A stretch of DNA of 64,000 nt from Prosopocoilus inquinatus (taxonomy: Eukaryota > Arthropoda > Insecta > Coleoptera > Lucanidae): assembly GCA_036172665.1 (NCBI GenBank), contig CM069878.1, positions 22,495,501 to 22,559,500 of the forward strand, read 5' to 3'. Below the pieces are notes generated by a model. The model did no database searches. It was given only the letters and a program-made list of their open reading frames with translations, and had not been told where the DNA came from. Both the position numbers and the translations under genes were made by a program. Positions 34,936 through 45,614 of the stretch are shown here, piece after piece. Positions within the stretch are counted from its first letter, which is position 1. Each line of letters begins with the position of its first letter.

Positions 34936-35366
34936 GCAGACACGGAACGGAATCGTACGTTTGGTATGGTATATTTATATCATCCGTTAAGACACAGCTC
35001 GGCTTCTATACGGCTCAGGTACGAAAGACCCTACTTAACGATTGCAAAAGTGTTTTATTCAGTCAAAATGTGCTCAAATCTTTCTGGAGAAGATTTATGC
35101 ATGATGAGCGCCAAATTTCAAACCTAATTTATTTTCCTCCAAGTATTAAATAGTCTCACGTCTCACTTCTTAACAAACTTCTCAGTGCGAAATAATGAGG
35201 AAAGTAATTAGGTGATCTCAAGTCGTCCTTCAGATCCAATCAAGGGCAATCATGTAACTTCGGTGTCGTGCTTTGTGCGTTTTGAGTCTCTTTTCACTCT
35301 ATCAGGTAAGAAGATGGTTTTGTTCTGTTTAATTTATCAATGTTGAAATTGAGGCAATTTATTGTA
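34936..35366. other. Anonymous DNA
   Basis: No gene or repeat recognised. Confidence 0.45.
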
Positions 35367-35735
35367 CAGGGTGGATTCATTTCGACGTCTCTCATGGGCA
35401 TCTCCGTAACTATAAGAGATAGAAAAGAATCTTTTGTTTTCAAGTTATAGGTAAAAATTGCAATTTTCGACTTTTCGTTTATCAGTCATATCTCGTTTAT
35501 TTCTAGAAATATTAAAAAAACTGCTTGAACATTATTAGGACACTTTTTGGAATACAATTCAGTGGTGTAGTTTATTTTTTAATATTTACTTAAATTTTCG
35601 AGATATAACATGTTTTTTTTTTTTTTTTTAAATGGAAATCATAGTAGGCAATGTCCTCATTAAATAAAGATTCTCTTTCTGTTTTCAAAAATATATACTT
35701 TGTTGGGCTTATTTCTTATAATTAATAGGAAAACA
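35367..35735. mobile_element. Foldback element B, single arm
   Basis: Starts CAGGGTGGATTCATTTCGA after TA and aligns with the left arm at 26,289-26,740, minus a 50-bp deletion. The opposite arm is absent. To its right a minus frame (35660-35911) of 83 codons continues into sequence absent from the other copy; it could be part of the parent element's gene but no domain is evident. Confidence 0.7.
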
Positions 35736-35737
35736 GC

Positions 35738-37194
35738 TATGTAATGACATAAAAAGATTCCAAGCATTACCAACAATTTCTTCTGATGTGTTTGGAGAAA
35801 TATCAACATTAATTTGGTTGGTTCTTTTTTTGCTCCTGAGTGAAAAGAGTACTTTGGTATTATGGGCTCCCAACTCATTCTTTCAAACTCGGTACTTTTA
35901 AATTTAACCACGTGTGTTTGTGATTTTTTTCACGTGTAGGGATTCTAAAAACAACCATGATAGAAATCAATAATCATAATTTTCAAAAATGACAGACATT
36001 TTAACGATTTAAGATAATTGTAAAAAAAACGGAAAATTAAACTGTTCTTCAATGATCATGGCTTTCGGACATTAATTTTTAATTTTAAATGAAACAGTCT
36101 AAGAGGAAACTTTCCCTGTGTGATGCGGAATGATCTGAGAACAATGTAATTTGAAGGTCTATTGTGTTCTCACCAATAATTACTTACTACTGATTCAATT
36201 AACGCATTTGATTTATCTGTGTTCTTTGCGATGCGTTTACCATGGAGTCCGAAAATAAACTACAGGCAAGAAAGGAAATATGGTATTTGCACTGTTAATT
36301 AGCGTCCGAGCGTATTCAGGCGATACAGGATCACCTGACAGGTAACAAGAGCCTTGTTTACACTAACAAATTATAGTGTTCTCCAGCGCTAACACGTTCT
36401 CCTAATTTGCTTGGCTATAGTCTGAGTTTGATATTACATTAAGTTCACCCAACACCGTAAATTGGTTAACAAGTTAACGACATACTAAACACGCATCGAT
36501 TGTTTATACAGTGCCCAATTAATTATCGATACACATATAAGCTTGTTTTGTTAGCGATACATTAAATATTTAGGTCATCTGATACAATCTTATAAAATTC
36601 CTCCCAAGTTCGAAGGAAATCCGTTTGATTGAAAACTTCAGTAAATTCGATTTTATAGTTTGCGAATATGAATGTGAGTGAATTCAAAAGAGCGTGCAAT
36701 GGAACACAACAAATTCCACGCAATAATTTAAAACCGGCGTGTCGGAAGTAACGTCGGTGCAATAAAAATTGCCATAGATAATTCGCATTCACGTAGAGAA
36801 AGAGAGACACCGATAATAAATTCTAAGAACATAAATTGCTCGAATTCTCAATATTTCCACCAGTCACAATAAAACGTGTTCAACATGCCATTTCACACTT
36901 GCGTTCCTGCCGGAACTTTAAACTGACATCCTTGCAGGCTATACAAATGCGCCGAATTTGCGATGACCGACAATCGTTCATGCACTCAACCGTTATTTGG
37001 AGCCAAACTCCTTTAAAATATTCAGTCGAAGTAATCAGAGTAATAAGTTCAATTTCCTATTTTCATCAAATTATTCTGATAAATTGCTCTTGCAATAAAT
37101 TGCAGACGAAAGTTTCTGCAAAATCGAATTAAAATAGAAGGAAGTTAATATTATTTTTACAGAATTATTTATTTACACACTGCCGTAATACATA
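35738..37194. other. Anonymous AT-rich DNA
   Basis: No defensible gene. A minus frame of 82 codons (36562-36810) and a plus frame of 98 (36836-37132) lack recognisable features. Confidence 0.45.
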
Positions 37195-37504
37195 TACACT
37201 TGAGAATAAAAGTACTCGGTACATTTCAATTAAAAATGATTTTTAATATTAAAATGCATATTGTACATACAGTACCAACTAATCACTCGAATTAAATAAA
37301 AAATACTGCTTAATAAATTTTATTAAAAAGAAATTATTACCAACCATCAAGAGATCATCAGCTTTCTTTTTCCAGAAGTGCCGTGTGAGGGATGGTTTGC
37401 AGCTTCAAACAGTGTATTGTTTCAAGAGTGCTATGAAACTATTGAGTGCGTGGCACTTGCAATTTGTCAACAGTCAGCGATCTGTAACTCGTGTTACATT
37501 GGGT

Positions 37505-37860
37505 CCCACCAATTGTTACACGTCGGGATTCAACTTGTTGCATCAAATAAATAAACAACCGTAACATGTGTACAGAGAGCGAGGCAGGGTACACACGCAA
37601 GGGACACAGCTTGATACCAACGGCAGCTTTTTATAGTCGGAGAGGGCGTGGAGTAAAAGAGGAAAAACACAAAAACTATATTTAAAAATAATTAACCAGG
37701 ATGCGCTAACTGGAGGATACAGACCACGGTATCGACTATAATTCCAACCCAAAATTAACTCCAGTTTTAAAAAGGCGGAATGTCTCCAGGACAACAATTC
37801 AATGACAGAAGAAAAAGACCATTTACGGCAAATAGCAACAAATAAAACATTAACGTTAAA
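37505..37860 (-). repeat. Possible LTR and primer site of a nested element
   Basis: On the minus strand TGGTGGGACCCAATG (primer-site-like) follows a segment ending in GTGTAACA, and TATAAAAAG lies about 110 bp upstream of that end. These are LTR-like features, but the outer LTR edge and the partner were not found. Confidence 0.3.
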
Positions 37861-38974
37861 GTTTTTTCAAAGTATTTCATCAATTGATCCTAAATATTTC
37901 AAAATACAAAAAAGTTTGTACGTTCGGAAATTTCCTGTCGTCTCACAATAACACATGTAAAAAAAATGTAGTAACTGAATTGATTCAACCGCTAACAAAA
38001 GCAGTAAAGTTACAATTGACAATTGTTATCGAGCAAAAATTAATTAGTGACTTTAATAAAAAAGAATTGTATTGATTGAATTAAATTGTCTGACGCAAGA
38101 GTGAGACATAAACTAGGCAACCAAAGTTGCACGTAAGTTTAAAGGACAAAGAAAAAACATATCCAAGGCAAATCCGGATGTATGTTGCGACGATCAACAG
38201 AAGTGACGAAGAAAAAGGTGTAAACGGTTACCTTATGCAACAGAACCTACGGTGGTAGTCGACGATTCAATCGCGAAGATGCTTCGAAACTCCTCTTCGG
38301 AATACGACACCAGCCTTCCGGAGGAAATACGAGGCTTGAACGGTGTTTGATATTACGCTTCGAGTAGATAAACTTCCTTGTCGGGACTACCGTTTGATAC
38401 CCAATGATTTATCTGATCAGGAAGTGTATTAGAACTGTCGTAATCGGTAACGGGATACGATTTGTCAAGTCACCCCGAATTAGTAATAAACGACTGACCT
38501 TGATACCAAAGAAGTGTTTCTCAAGCGAAGAAAACAATTCGCCCTTAGGGAAAAAAGTTACATCAATCAAAATTAGTTAACACCTGTTACCTTCTGCATG
38601 AGCAAGCTTTAATGGATATGTGCCCCTTACCAGAGAAAGTTTTACATTGAAACGAGGGCTGAATGAACGTGCGGAGTCGAGAGGAAGTCAGGGCTGCCAA
38701 TTATCTAACAGATATATTTCCACAAATATAAGCAACTGTAACAGAGTTGAAAATTGGTGGTAGAACTGAAGATGAAACATGGACGCGCGTTGAACAAAGA
38801 ATTTATACAGACGTTTTGGACGAAAACTCGATGACGTGGGTTAAATGGAGAATGTAACTGGCTCAGTAGAAGCAGCAAATAAGTTAGAAGCCAGCCAGGG
38901 TTTAGGTGACTTAACGCGACTAGTGTCATGTAGCTGAAGCAATCTGGGCCCGTAACACTCTGTGACTGAACATG

Positions 38975-39724
38975 ACGCGTTCTACTGTTCAAAATGTTTT
39001 AGAAGGTTTTTTAGAAACTGATCGATACTTGCCAGAGCAAAAACAGGCAGACAAGAGCAACTTCAGTACGGGATGACCGCTTTATTAGAACGACCTCCTT
39101 GCAGAATCGCATGTTAAATGCTGTCCAGCTTAAACAAGAACTTCGAGACGTCAATTACGTCAGACGTAATTCGCTGGACTGGACTTTTAGAAGAAGACTT
39201 GTTGAAAATAGGAAAAGGTGCCGCAAACCTGCAACGAGTCCAAAATTGACGGTTTCGCATCGTCGCAGAGCGCCTACGTTTTGCTCGTGAGCACATAAAC
39301 TGAATGTTAAAGCAATGGAACTCGGTGCTTTTTCTCAGATGAGACCAAAATTGGTCTGTATGGTAGTGACAGAAGTGTTAGAGTCTACCGTCGTCATGGA
39401 AAATGATATTCAAGTGCTGTTGCCTATGCTGGTTACATTGGCGATAATTTCTTGCTTACGCAGGATAATGCAAGGGCGCATATAGCTGAGATTGTTCGAA
39501 ATTACCTGAACGAAATTGATGCACGAGTCATGAGGTAGCCATCTAAAGGTCTGGACATAAATCGAACTCGATCACGGGTTCCAGTCCCAAAAACGCTTCA
39601 GGAACTGACAAGGGCTGCTGAAGAAGAGTGGGATAACATCCCTCAGGATGTTGTTGAACGGCTGATCAGATCCATGCCAAACCGTATGCAATCTGTAATA
39701 CGAGCAAGGGGTCATACAAAGTAA
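38975..39724 (+). pseudogene. Tc1-like transposase remnant
   Basis: Plus strand in broken frames. F-F-S-D-E-T-K carries the first catalytic Asp (39338-39340); V-R-V-Y-R-R follows. After a deletion, Q-D-N-A-R-A-H gives the second (39464-39466). The third block, normally S-P-D-L-N-P-I-E, is degraded to L-D-I-N-R-T. The C-terminal Q-x-V-I-x-A-R-G-H/G tail ends at a stop at 39722-39724. Helix-turn-helix sequence can be traced before 39,200 in shifted frames. At least five stops or shifts. Confidence 0.75.
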
Positions 39725-39985
39725 TGAGTAAACATCATTTGTTCAAACTTGTTTTGATTTCTGTTAGTAATAAACAAATTTAATTTTTTTTCGTCTTACT
39801 TATTCTGATTATGATAATAAATATTTTCTTAACACGATAGACAAGAGCTAACCCGAGATTAATTTAGAGTAATAGTCGGGCTTCGAAACGATACCAATGC
39901 GCTATTTCACAAATGTAAGGAAGCATGCTGTTTATTCTTTTACCATTAAGGTTGTTAGGTGCCCGAATACTTTTGCTCTCAAGTG

Positions 39986-40679
39986 TATTAAATACAAATA
40001 CATTTTTGAAGTTTCGTTAACAAAAAAATATACGAATAATTAGTAATCTACACTAACCGGCCACCCTAAAATTTTTCATATACAAATAGAGCAAAGGATT
40101 ATAATTGAACGACTTTGATTATGTTTAATTGAAAAGTGGGATGACTACTTTTGTTTTAAAAATTGAAAAAATAAATATTTAGTTTTGTACATTGTTTTCA
40201 GTTTTTGTAGCTTGCTTTTATTTTTATTTAAATCATCTCGTTTGATTTTTATGTGTCTTTTTCTACATTTTCTTTTTCTTTTCTTTTTCAGTAACATACT
40301 TTAATCATATTTTCTTGTTATACCGGATGAGTCATTTCTGCATTTCTGTAATACATTCTTATCAATAGAGATAGGGCAAAAAATTTTTAAGAAAAATTAT
40401 TTGACAACTCTCTTAAATTAGTTAAAGTCGATCTGAAATTGTTTTCGAGCAGCCCCGCCTCCTTTGTTTTTTTTTTTTATAATTACATGGTATATTTCTA
40501 ATAATGGGTTTTGATATAATTTTTTTCTCCCTTTCTAATGGTGTAAGAGTTTTGCTATCTTAGATAACAAAAAATTTTCAGAAAACACCAAAAACTTTTC
40601 CATCGCAGTAATACGGATAAGGTGCGAAAATTTCACATGAGCCGATAATAAATAATGGTCGTAAACAATAATCATGTAT
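39986..40679. other. Anonymous AT-rich DNA
   Basis: No gene. An inverted match exists between about 40,320-40,620 (GATGAGTCATTTCTGCATTT) and 41,280-41,600 around the ribozyme repeat, so both flanks may belong to one larger palindromic element. Confidence 0.45.
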
Positions 40680-41045
40680 TTAGAAAAATTTTTGTGCAAA
40701 TCGTTCTTGATTGCAGTGAAAACCTCGAGCAGCCTCTGGACATCTGTTGCAGCCCTGCTTGGGGCTTCTTCAGCAGAGACGTAGCTCGACATTCCCACTG
40801 CAGACCAAAAACGACTTGCCCAATTTATTCGCAATTGCGATGTAAGAATGATGAACAGACAAAATAGCGACATCTTACTATCGCTTTTTGACCTGACATT
40901 GCAGTAGGATAGACAAATTGAAGCGGGATTTGCAAGCACGGCCGCCTTGCATGGGGGACTTATTAGGAGTAAATCCCGCTTCAATTTGTCTATCCTACTG
41001 CAATGTCAGGTCAAAAAGCGATAGTAAGATGTCGCTATTTTATCT
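40680..41045 (-). mobile_element. Ribozyme repeat, family 1, third locus
   Basis: A relative of 15,591-16,250. One hammerhead copy on the minus strand, plus a near-perfect inverted repeat of about 67 bp (40,866-40,932 against 40,970-41,036) with a 40-bp centre. The frame 40535-40984 on the minus strand merely crosses it. Confidence 0.7.
40732..40780 (-). ncRNA. Hammerhead ribozyme, family 1, copy 3 (mutated)
   Basis: Minus strand: stem I GUCUCUG/CAGAGGC, core CUGAAGA, stem II AGCCC/GGGCU with loop CAAGCA, then GCAA instead of GAAA. Relative to copy 1, the first stem I pair changes from G-U to G-C, so pairing is kept while the base changes. The A13 change should inactivate it. Confidence 0.7.
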
Positions 41046-41645
41046 GTTAATAATCATGTAGGTAGATGTTCAAATGTACGACCTTGAGAATAACTCATGT
41101 TAATGACTACTAAATATTTACAATTTAGTTAAAATTGTACCATTTAAGTTTAGAGATTCTAAAGTTCCATACAAACTCTGTCATTTAATAGATAATGAAG
41201 GATTACTGTTTATTTTATTAGTCATGGGCAATTAGATCTATAAATAAATCATATCATATAATTCTACGCACATCCCTTGAGAATGATATCCAAGGAAAGT
41301 CATTTTTGCACCATAATTCGTAGCTTACTGCGATGGAAATTTTTTTGTTCTTTTTCTGAGAATTTTTGCTATCTAAGGTGATAAAATCTTACACCATCAG
41401 AAAGAGAAAAAAAATCTATTAAATTTCATCATTAGAAGGAGACGTGGCCGCACGAAAACAATTGAAGATCGGCGTTAACTGATGTAACAATGTTATAGTC
41501 CTTAATATTCCCAATAATTTTTCTTAAAAGTTTTTTGCTTTATCTTTATTGATAAGAAAGTTATTGCAGAAATGCAAAAATATGACTCACCCGGTATGTA
41601 TTTACAATCTTTACTCCATTCAAATTTAATTTTTAAAATTAAATT

Positions 41646-41651
41646 TTTATT
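41646..41651 (-). terminator. Candidate polyadenylation signal of the LRR gene
   Basis: AATAAA on the minus strand 77 bases past the LRR stop codon, the expected distance range for a compact insect 3' UTR. Confidence 0.35.
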
Positions 41652-41727
41652 GCTCGATCGAAAAGAAGAAAACAGATATATTTGTATTAAGTGCTAAGGA
41701 TACATAACAACTCTCAAAATTGGTTCA

Positions 41728-42753
41728 TCATCCTTGAACACTTTTGGCATACTCGCGAATTATTTCCTCATTCACCGCCTCCACACATATTTCACTATTA
41801 TCCAAACTCTGTATGCAAGCAGGATACAATCCTTGCGGATCGACCAATGGTAATACGTAAATATTACGTTCCTGAGTGATTCGTCTAAACTTGTGGTAAC
41901 AAGCACACTGCCAAGGATTCATTTCCAATGCCAAAACCTTCAATTTCACCAGGCTATCCAGGAAGTTCTCCGGCAAGTATGTCAAGTTATTTCTGTCGAC
42001 GTAGAAATAACTTAAGGAATCGCAGATTGGGACAAAAGTTTCAGTTTCCATTGAAAAGAGCCTGTTGTGACCAAGATGAACTGTTGATATTTTCAATCCA
42101 TCTTTGAAGGCGTCTCTGTGGATCCCATAAATCAGATTATTTCGTAACGACAGGGATAGTAATTTTTTCAAATTTTGGAAGGCATTGGCTGGAATGTACG
42201 TGATGAAATTGCTATCCAAAAACAGGTATTGCAAACTGGAATTTCCAAACCATTGAGATTCTATCGTCGTCAGCTGATTATTAGATAGCTGAAGCAGGTT
42301 AATTCCATTAATGCTGAACGCGTCTGTTTCGATGGCACTTATTCGGTTGTAATCCAGATGCAAGGCATTAGGGGAAATATTTTTGAAAGTTGTGGTTTTA
42401 ATTGTGGTTAGTTCATTGTTTCCCAGATTTAAATACTTTATCTCTGGGAGGTTCAAGAAGGCGTCCTGTTCTACTCGACTCAACTGCGTCTTCTTGATCG
42501 TCAGTATTTTCAAATCGGGCAGATCCGACACTGATTCCTTGAATAATACCGGCACATACGAATTTGTTATTGTTATGTTTGTGATGCGACGAGTATCTGT
42601 GCTTGGTTTTATGCAACCGCTCACGCTAATCACTTTGGTTTGTTGTTTGTTTACGGAAATTATGGCCGAGGTGTTCCGAAACGAGGGAAACTTGCAACAT
42701 AGAACCGTGTAGAAATATAAAGCCAGTATTGTGGGCACTGATTTGAACTTCAT
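41728..42753 (-). CDS. Secreted leucine-rich-repeat protein, intact
   Basis: A 341-residue protein from a single uninterrupted frame. Residues 1-21 form a signal peptide (Lys near the start, then a hydrophobic run ending in Cys-Cys). From about 75 to 275 there are roughly eight LRRs of the 23-25-residue type with the pattern L-x-x-L-x-L-x-x-N-x-L/I and A-F at repeat ends (D-A-F, N-A-F). A C-terminal cap N-P-W-Q-C-A-C starts near 281, with later Cys at about 310 and 320. There is no transmembrane segment and no GPI-like tail, so it is probably extracellular. Arthropod proteins of this kind include chaoptin-, connectin- and slit-like adhesion or recognition molecules; the ligand cannot be inferred. 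It is the only long host-type frame in the window, and lacks stops or TE similarity. Confidence 0.85.
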   Translation of the reverse strand: MKFKSVPTILALYFYTVLCCKFPSFRNTSAIISVNKQQTKVISVSGCIKPSTDTRRITNITITNSYVPVLFKESVSDLPDLKILTIKKTQLSRVEQDAFLNLPEIKYLNLGNNELTTIKTTTFKNISPNALHLDYNRISAIETDAFSINGINLLQLSNNQLTTIESQWFGNSSLQYLFLDSNFITYIPANAFQNLKKLLSLSLRNNLIYGIHRDAFKDGLKISTVHLGHNRLFSMETETFVPICDSLSYFYVDRNNLTYLPENFLDSLVKLKVLALEMNPWQCACYHKFRRITQERNIYVLPLVDPQGLYPACIQSLDNSEICVEAVNEEIIREYAKSVQG

Positions 42754-42848
42754 TTTTTTACTATGCGCAAATTTAACAACAAAATTTACGTGCGAGCTGA
42801 TGATGGCAATGCCTTTGACTGTATAACTTTGTGGTACGTATCTGAGAT

Positions 42849-42858
42849 TATATTTATA
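42849..42858 (-). promoter_or_regulatory. Possible TATA box of the LRR gene
   Basis: TATAAATATA on the minus strand about 100 bases upstream of the LRR start codon. An initiator-like ACAGTC follows at 42,817-42,822, somewhat further than the usual 30 bases. Confidence 0.3.
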
Positions 42859-43788
42859 TCACAAGGTCATGGACAAGTCCGAAGGAATTGCGGTCGACGT
42901 TAAATAATAATATTTTATAATGACTTTGATGTTCTCTGTAAAAATTTCATCGTTTTGTTATAAACTATCACCGGCATACTTATTATTGTTATATATTTAT
43001 TTTCAATATCGTGTTTTTCTGAAATACTGGCTCTTCAATAATTGTTTATTTGAAACGAGTTCGAATCTTTTCACTTAGTTCTTATTCTTTTCTTTACTTA
43101 TGCTTCAAGTTCTATAAGTTTCTGTTATTCTGTAGTATATTTTGTCTTATTCGTTTGTAATTAAATACTGTTTTCCTTACTTTCGATTCCATCTTTTATA
43201 AAGATGTCTCTAATTGCTGTTACTGATCTGCTAATTATTACTTGTGCTGCTTTCTATTATTATTGTTTTGGTTCATATTAACTTTCTAATTACGCTATTC
43301 AAAGCCAAATAGTGTTGCCGTAAACGAGCTATGTATCTGGTGTTCCTAATTTTATATCTTTTCAAAACTGTCAAAAGCTTACTTGAAACTGACTTTTTCT
43401 TTGTTTCTTTGTATTTTTGAATTTTTACCTCTGAAACTTTATCGATAATTGCATTTGAAAATTTCGCCTTCTTTATAGAAACTTTGCTTGGTAACGTTTC
43501 CTTTGTTTTATTACCTTTCTTTATAATTGGTACTATTGTCGTATCTCCATTCGTTGGGTGTTTCTCTTTCACTGCAGAATATTTTTCTTAACTTACCTAT
43601 TCTATTACAAAGTTTCCCACTGCTATACGTTGCTCTTTCCTCCTATATTTCTTTACTTCCTAGTACCATTTCATTTGCTTCTATATTTTTTATATTTATG
43701 TTGTGTCCTACACTGAAAATTTACTTTTACTGGTTTTGCTTTGACTCGTTTTGTTTAATAATAAATTCTTGAAAATACTCATTAAACT
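42859..43788. other. Anonymous AT-rich DNA
   Basis: A minus frame of 99 codons (43273-43572) is Lys-rich low-complexity sequence with no domain. Nothing else seen. Confidence 0.45.
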
Positions 43789-43840
43789 ATTATCGAAAAT
43801 ATCCAGCTAGCGGTCAATAAAAGCCTTTTTTTTATTTTTA

Positions 43841-43880
43841 TGCTAAGCTTTCGGCAAACTTTATTGCCTTCATCACAGCA
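43841..43880 (-). ncRNA. Hammerhead ribozyme, family 3, left copy
   Basis: Minus strand: stem I UGCU/AGCA, core GUGAUGA (C3 changed to G), extra A, stem II GGCAA/UUGCC, GAA, then the palindrome AGCU as stem III and cleavage triplet CUU. One core change makes this copy probably inactive. Confidence 0.6.
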
Positions 43881-44708
43881 AAAAATATTTTTTAGTTGAA
43901 ATTACATTCCAAAAGTGACCGGCAGAAAGTTGGCTACGTATGGAAAAATTCGTTATTATTGATTTCTCAGAAAGTTTATTCTCTATGAAAGCTTCTGCAT
44001 CTTCCCAAACTCAAGATGCATGTGTCAAAGTATGAATACCTCCTGTCATATACCTAGGAAATCAAAATATTGAAACAGATATAAGAGTAAAGTACCTTTA
44101 TTTTTCAAGTTACGCGGAAATTTTATTTGGAAAAGCTACTTAGAATTATTGCAAAATCTCAAATATGAAATCATAGCTACCTACGATGGAGAAAAATAAT
44201 TTGGCTATAAAAAATGTATTTTTTAGGGTATCAATGTTATTAATCATAATTCCTTGTTGACAGTTGAGCAAAAGACAAATCTTAGAAAATGTTCATGTCA
44301 TACTTGAAGAAACGTTCAGCTCTACACATTCAAAGTTCTATAACACACACGTTGGTATGAAAAAAATTGAAACATACCCGAAATTCGTTTTTTCATCGTA
44401 GACATCCATGATTTCATATTTGAGATCTCATAATAATTCTGAGTAATTTTTTCATATAAAATTTCCTCGTAGCGTTGAAAATAAAGGTACTTTACTCTTA
44501 TATGGATTTAAAATATTTTGATTTCCTAGGTATATGACAGGAGGTATTCAAACTTTGACACATGCATCTTAAGTTTGAAAAAATACAGGAGCTTTCATAA
44601 AGAATAAATTTTTCTGAGAAAACAATTATAAAAAATTTTCCCATATGTAGCCATCTTTCTGCCAGCACTGTATAGCTTTGGAATGTAATTTCAACTAAAA
44701 AATATTTC

Positions 44709-44749
44709 TTGCTCTGATGAAGGCAATAAAAGTTACCGAAAGCTTGCAA
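44709..44749 (+). ncRNA. Hammerhead ribozyme, family 3, right copy
   Basis: Plus strand: UUGCU, intact core CUGAUGA (44714-44720), extra A, stem II GGCAA/UUACC with one C-A mismatch, GAAAGCUU, then GCAA where AGCAA would complete stem I. The two copies complement each other's defects, so their common ancestor had a full core. Confidence 0.6.
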
Positions 44750-44805
44750 CAAAAATTAAAAGAAGTCTTTTATTGACCTCTAGCCCGATATTTTCGATAA
44801 TAATT

Positions 44806-45414
44806 TAATTCCCAACGTCAAAAAACTCCTTGCTGCGTTATTATGCTCATTAAACCTTGCAAATTAGCTTTTTTAATCACGGTGATCTTTTCATTCTTCT
44901 CTTTCGACTTCGTTTTACTATACGCGTATGTACCTACCCGATTGTATTCTTTGGTGTCTTATTTAGCGTATTTGTCATTTCAATCACTTTCGATGTTCTT
45001 TTTCAGTGCATTTATTTCTTTTCTCTTCTCACTATTTTCTTTTGATTAAACTTTTGCTATATTTTTGTTAGTATCAGAAAATGATCGGAATCAATATGTA
45101 TATCTTTTGTAAACTGGAATATGTTCTACTCTTTTTGTATTATCACTTATGTTTTCTTAATTTATATTCATTCTAATGTTACGTCGTATTTCACTATCAT
45201 TTTTACTATTATTTCCCGTTTTCGTATGAGTTCACTTTCACTGATTTGCCAATTTCTCTCTCGGTTTTTGCAACGGTTTCCATTTTTTCTATTTCTCCTC
45301 TTTTCTTTCTTTTGGGGATAGTTCACTATTCACGTACATTTTATTTTCTTTAAATATGTATTTATTTTTATTTCATTTACATTTCCAACAGTTCTTCTGA
45401 TTTCATTAACTTTT
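44806..45414. other. Anonymous T-rich DNA
   Basis: Pyrimidine-rich on the plus strand; Phe/Ser/Leu-rich frames are composition artefacts. Confidence 0.5.
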
Positions 45415-45465
45415 GTTACGTGTTAACAATTGAAATTAACCTCCGCCTACAATAAGTTTTATATC

Positions 45466-45508
45466 CGTAGATACGTATTTCGGCAGCTAAGCTGCCATCT
45501 TCAGTACG
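45466..45508 (-). ncRNA. Hammerhead ribozyme, family 2, intact copy
   Basis: Minus strand: stem I CGUA/UACG, core CUGAAGA, extra U, stem II GGCAGC/GCUGCC with loop UUA, GAA, stem III palindrome AUACGUAU, triplet AUC, cut before 45,469. Stem I differs in sequence from 21,100-21,144 (AACUA/UAGUU) but pairs equally, which is covariation between copies. Confidence 0.8.
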
Positions 45509-45571
45509 CTACCAACTTAAAAGCACTAATTAGGTGGTTTTAAATCTTTCTTAGTACTTTTAAGTCGGTAG

Positions 45572-45614
45572 CGTACTGAAGATGGCAGCTTAGCTGGCGA
45601 AATACGTATCTACG
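45572..45614 (+). ncRNA. Hammerhead ribozyme, family 2, facing copy
   Basis: Plus strand mirror of 45,466-45,508: stem I CGUA/UACG, full core, GAA, AUACGUAU, triplet AUC (cut after 45,610). Stem II has one G-G mismatch (GGCAGC/GCUGGC). Confidence 0.75.

Larger units (their letters stand above)
37197..39985 (+). mobile_element. Tc1-like DNA transposon, 2.8 kb
   Basis: TA on both sides (37195-37196, 39986-39987). Ends read CACTTGAGAATAAAAGTACT and, inverted, CACTTGAGAGCAAAAGTATT. The transposase remnant is in the right third. Typical Tc1 elements are about 1.6 kb; the surplus of more than 1 kb between 37,320 and 38,700 suggests a nested insertion, possibly the LTR-like segment noted below. Confidence 0.75.
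43789..44805. mobile_element. Palindromic element with facing hammerheads, 1.0 kb
   Basis: Arms of about 420 bp, starting at ATTATCGAAAATAT and ending with its complement, surround a roughly 180-bp centre. Each arm has one hammerhead motif pointing outward. No protein is encoded. By analogy with the Penelope-like ends in this window it may be a palindromic Penelope-like derivative or terminon; no target duplication was confirmed. Confidence 0.65.

Noticed and set aside
40535..40984. 149-codon minus frame
   Set aside because: It runs through the family-1 ribozyme and its palindromic flank, which recur in non-coding copies with stops.
42383..42712. 109-codon plus frame opposite the LRR gene
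   Set aside because: Antisense shadow of the LRR coding sequence with no domain.
42799..42820. CTGATGATGGCAATGCC as a further hammerhead
   Set aside because: No GAAA follows the hairpin and no stem I is available.
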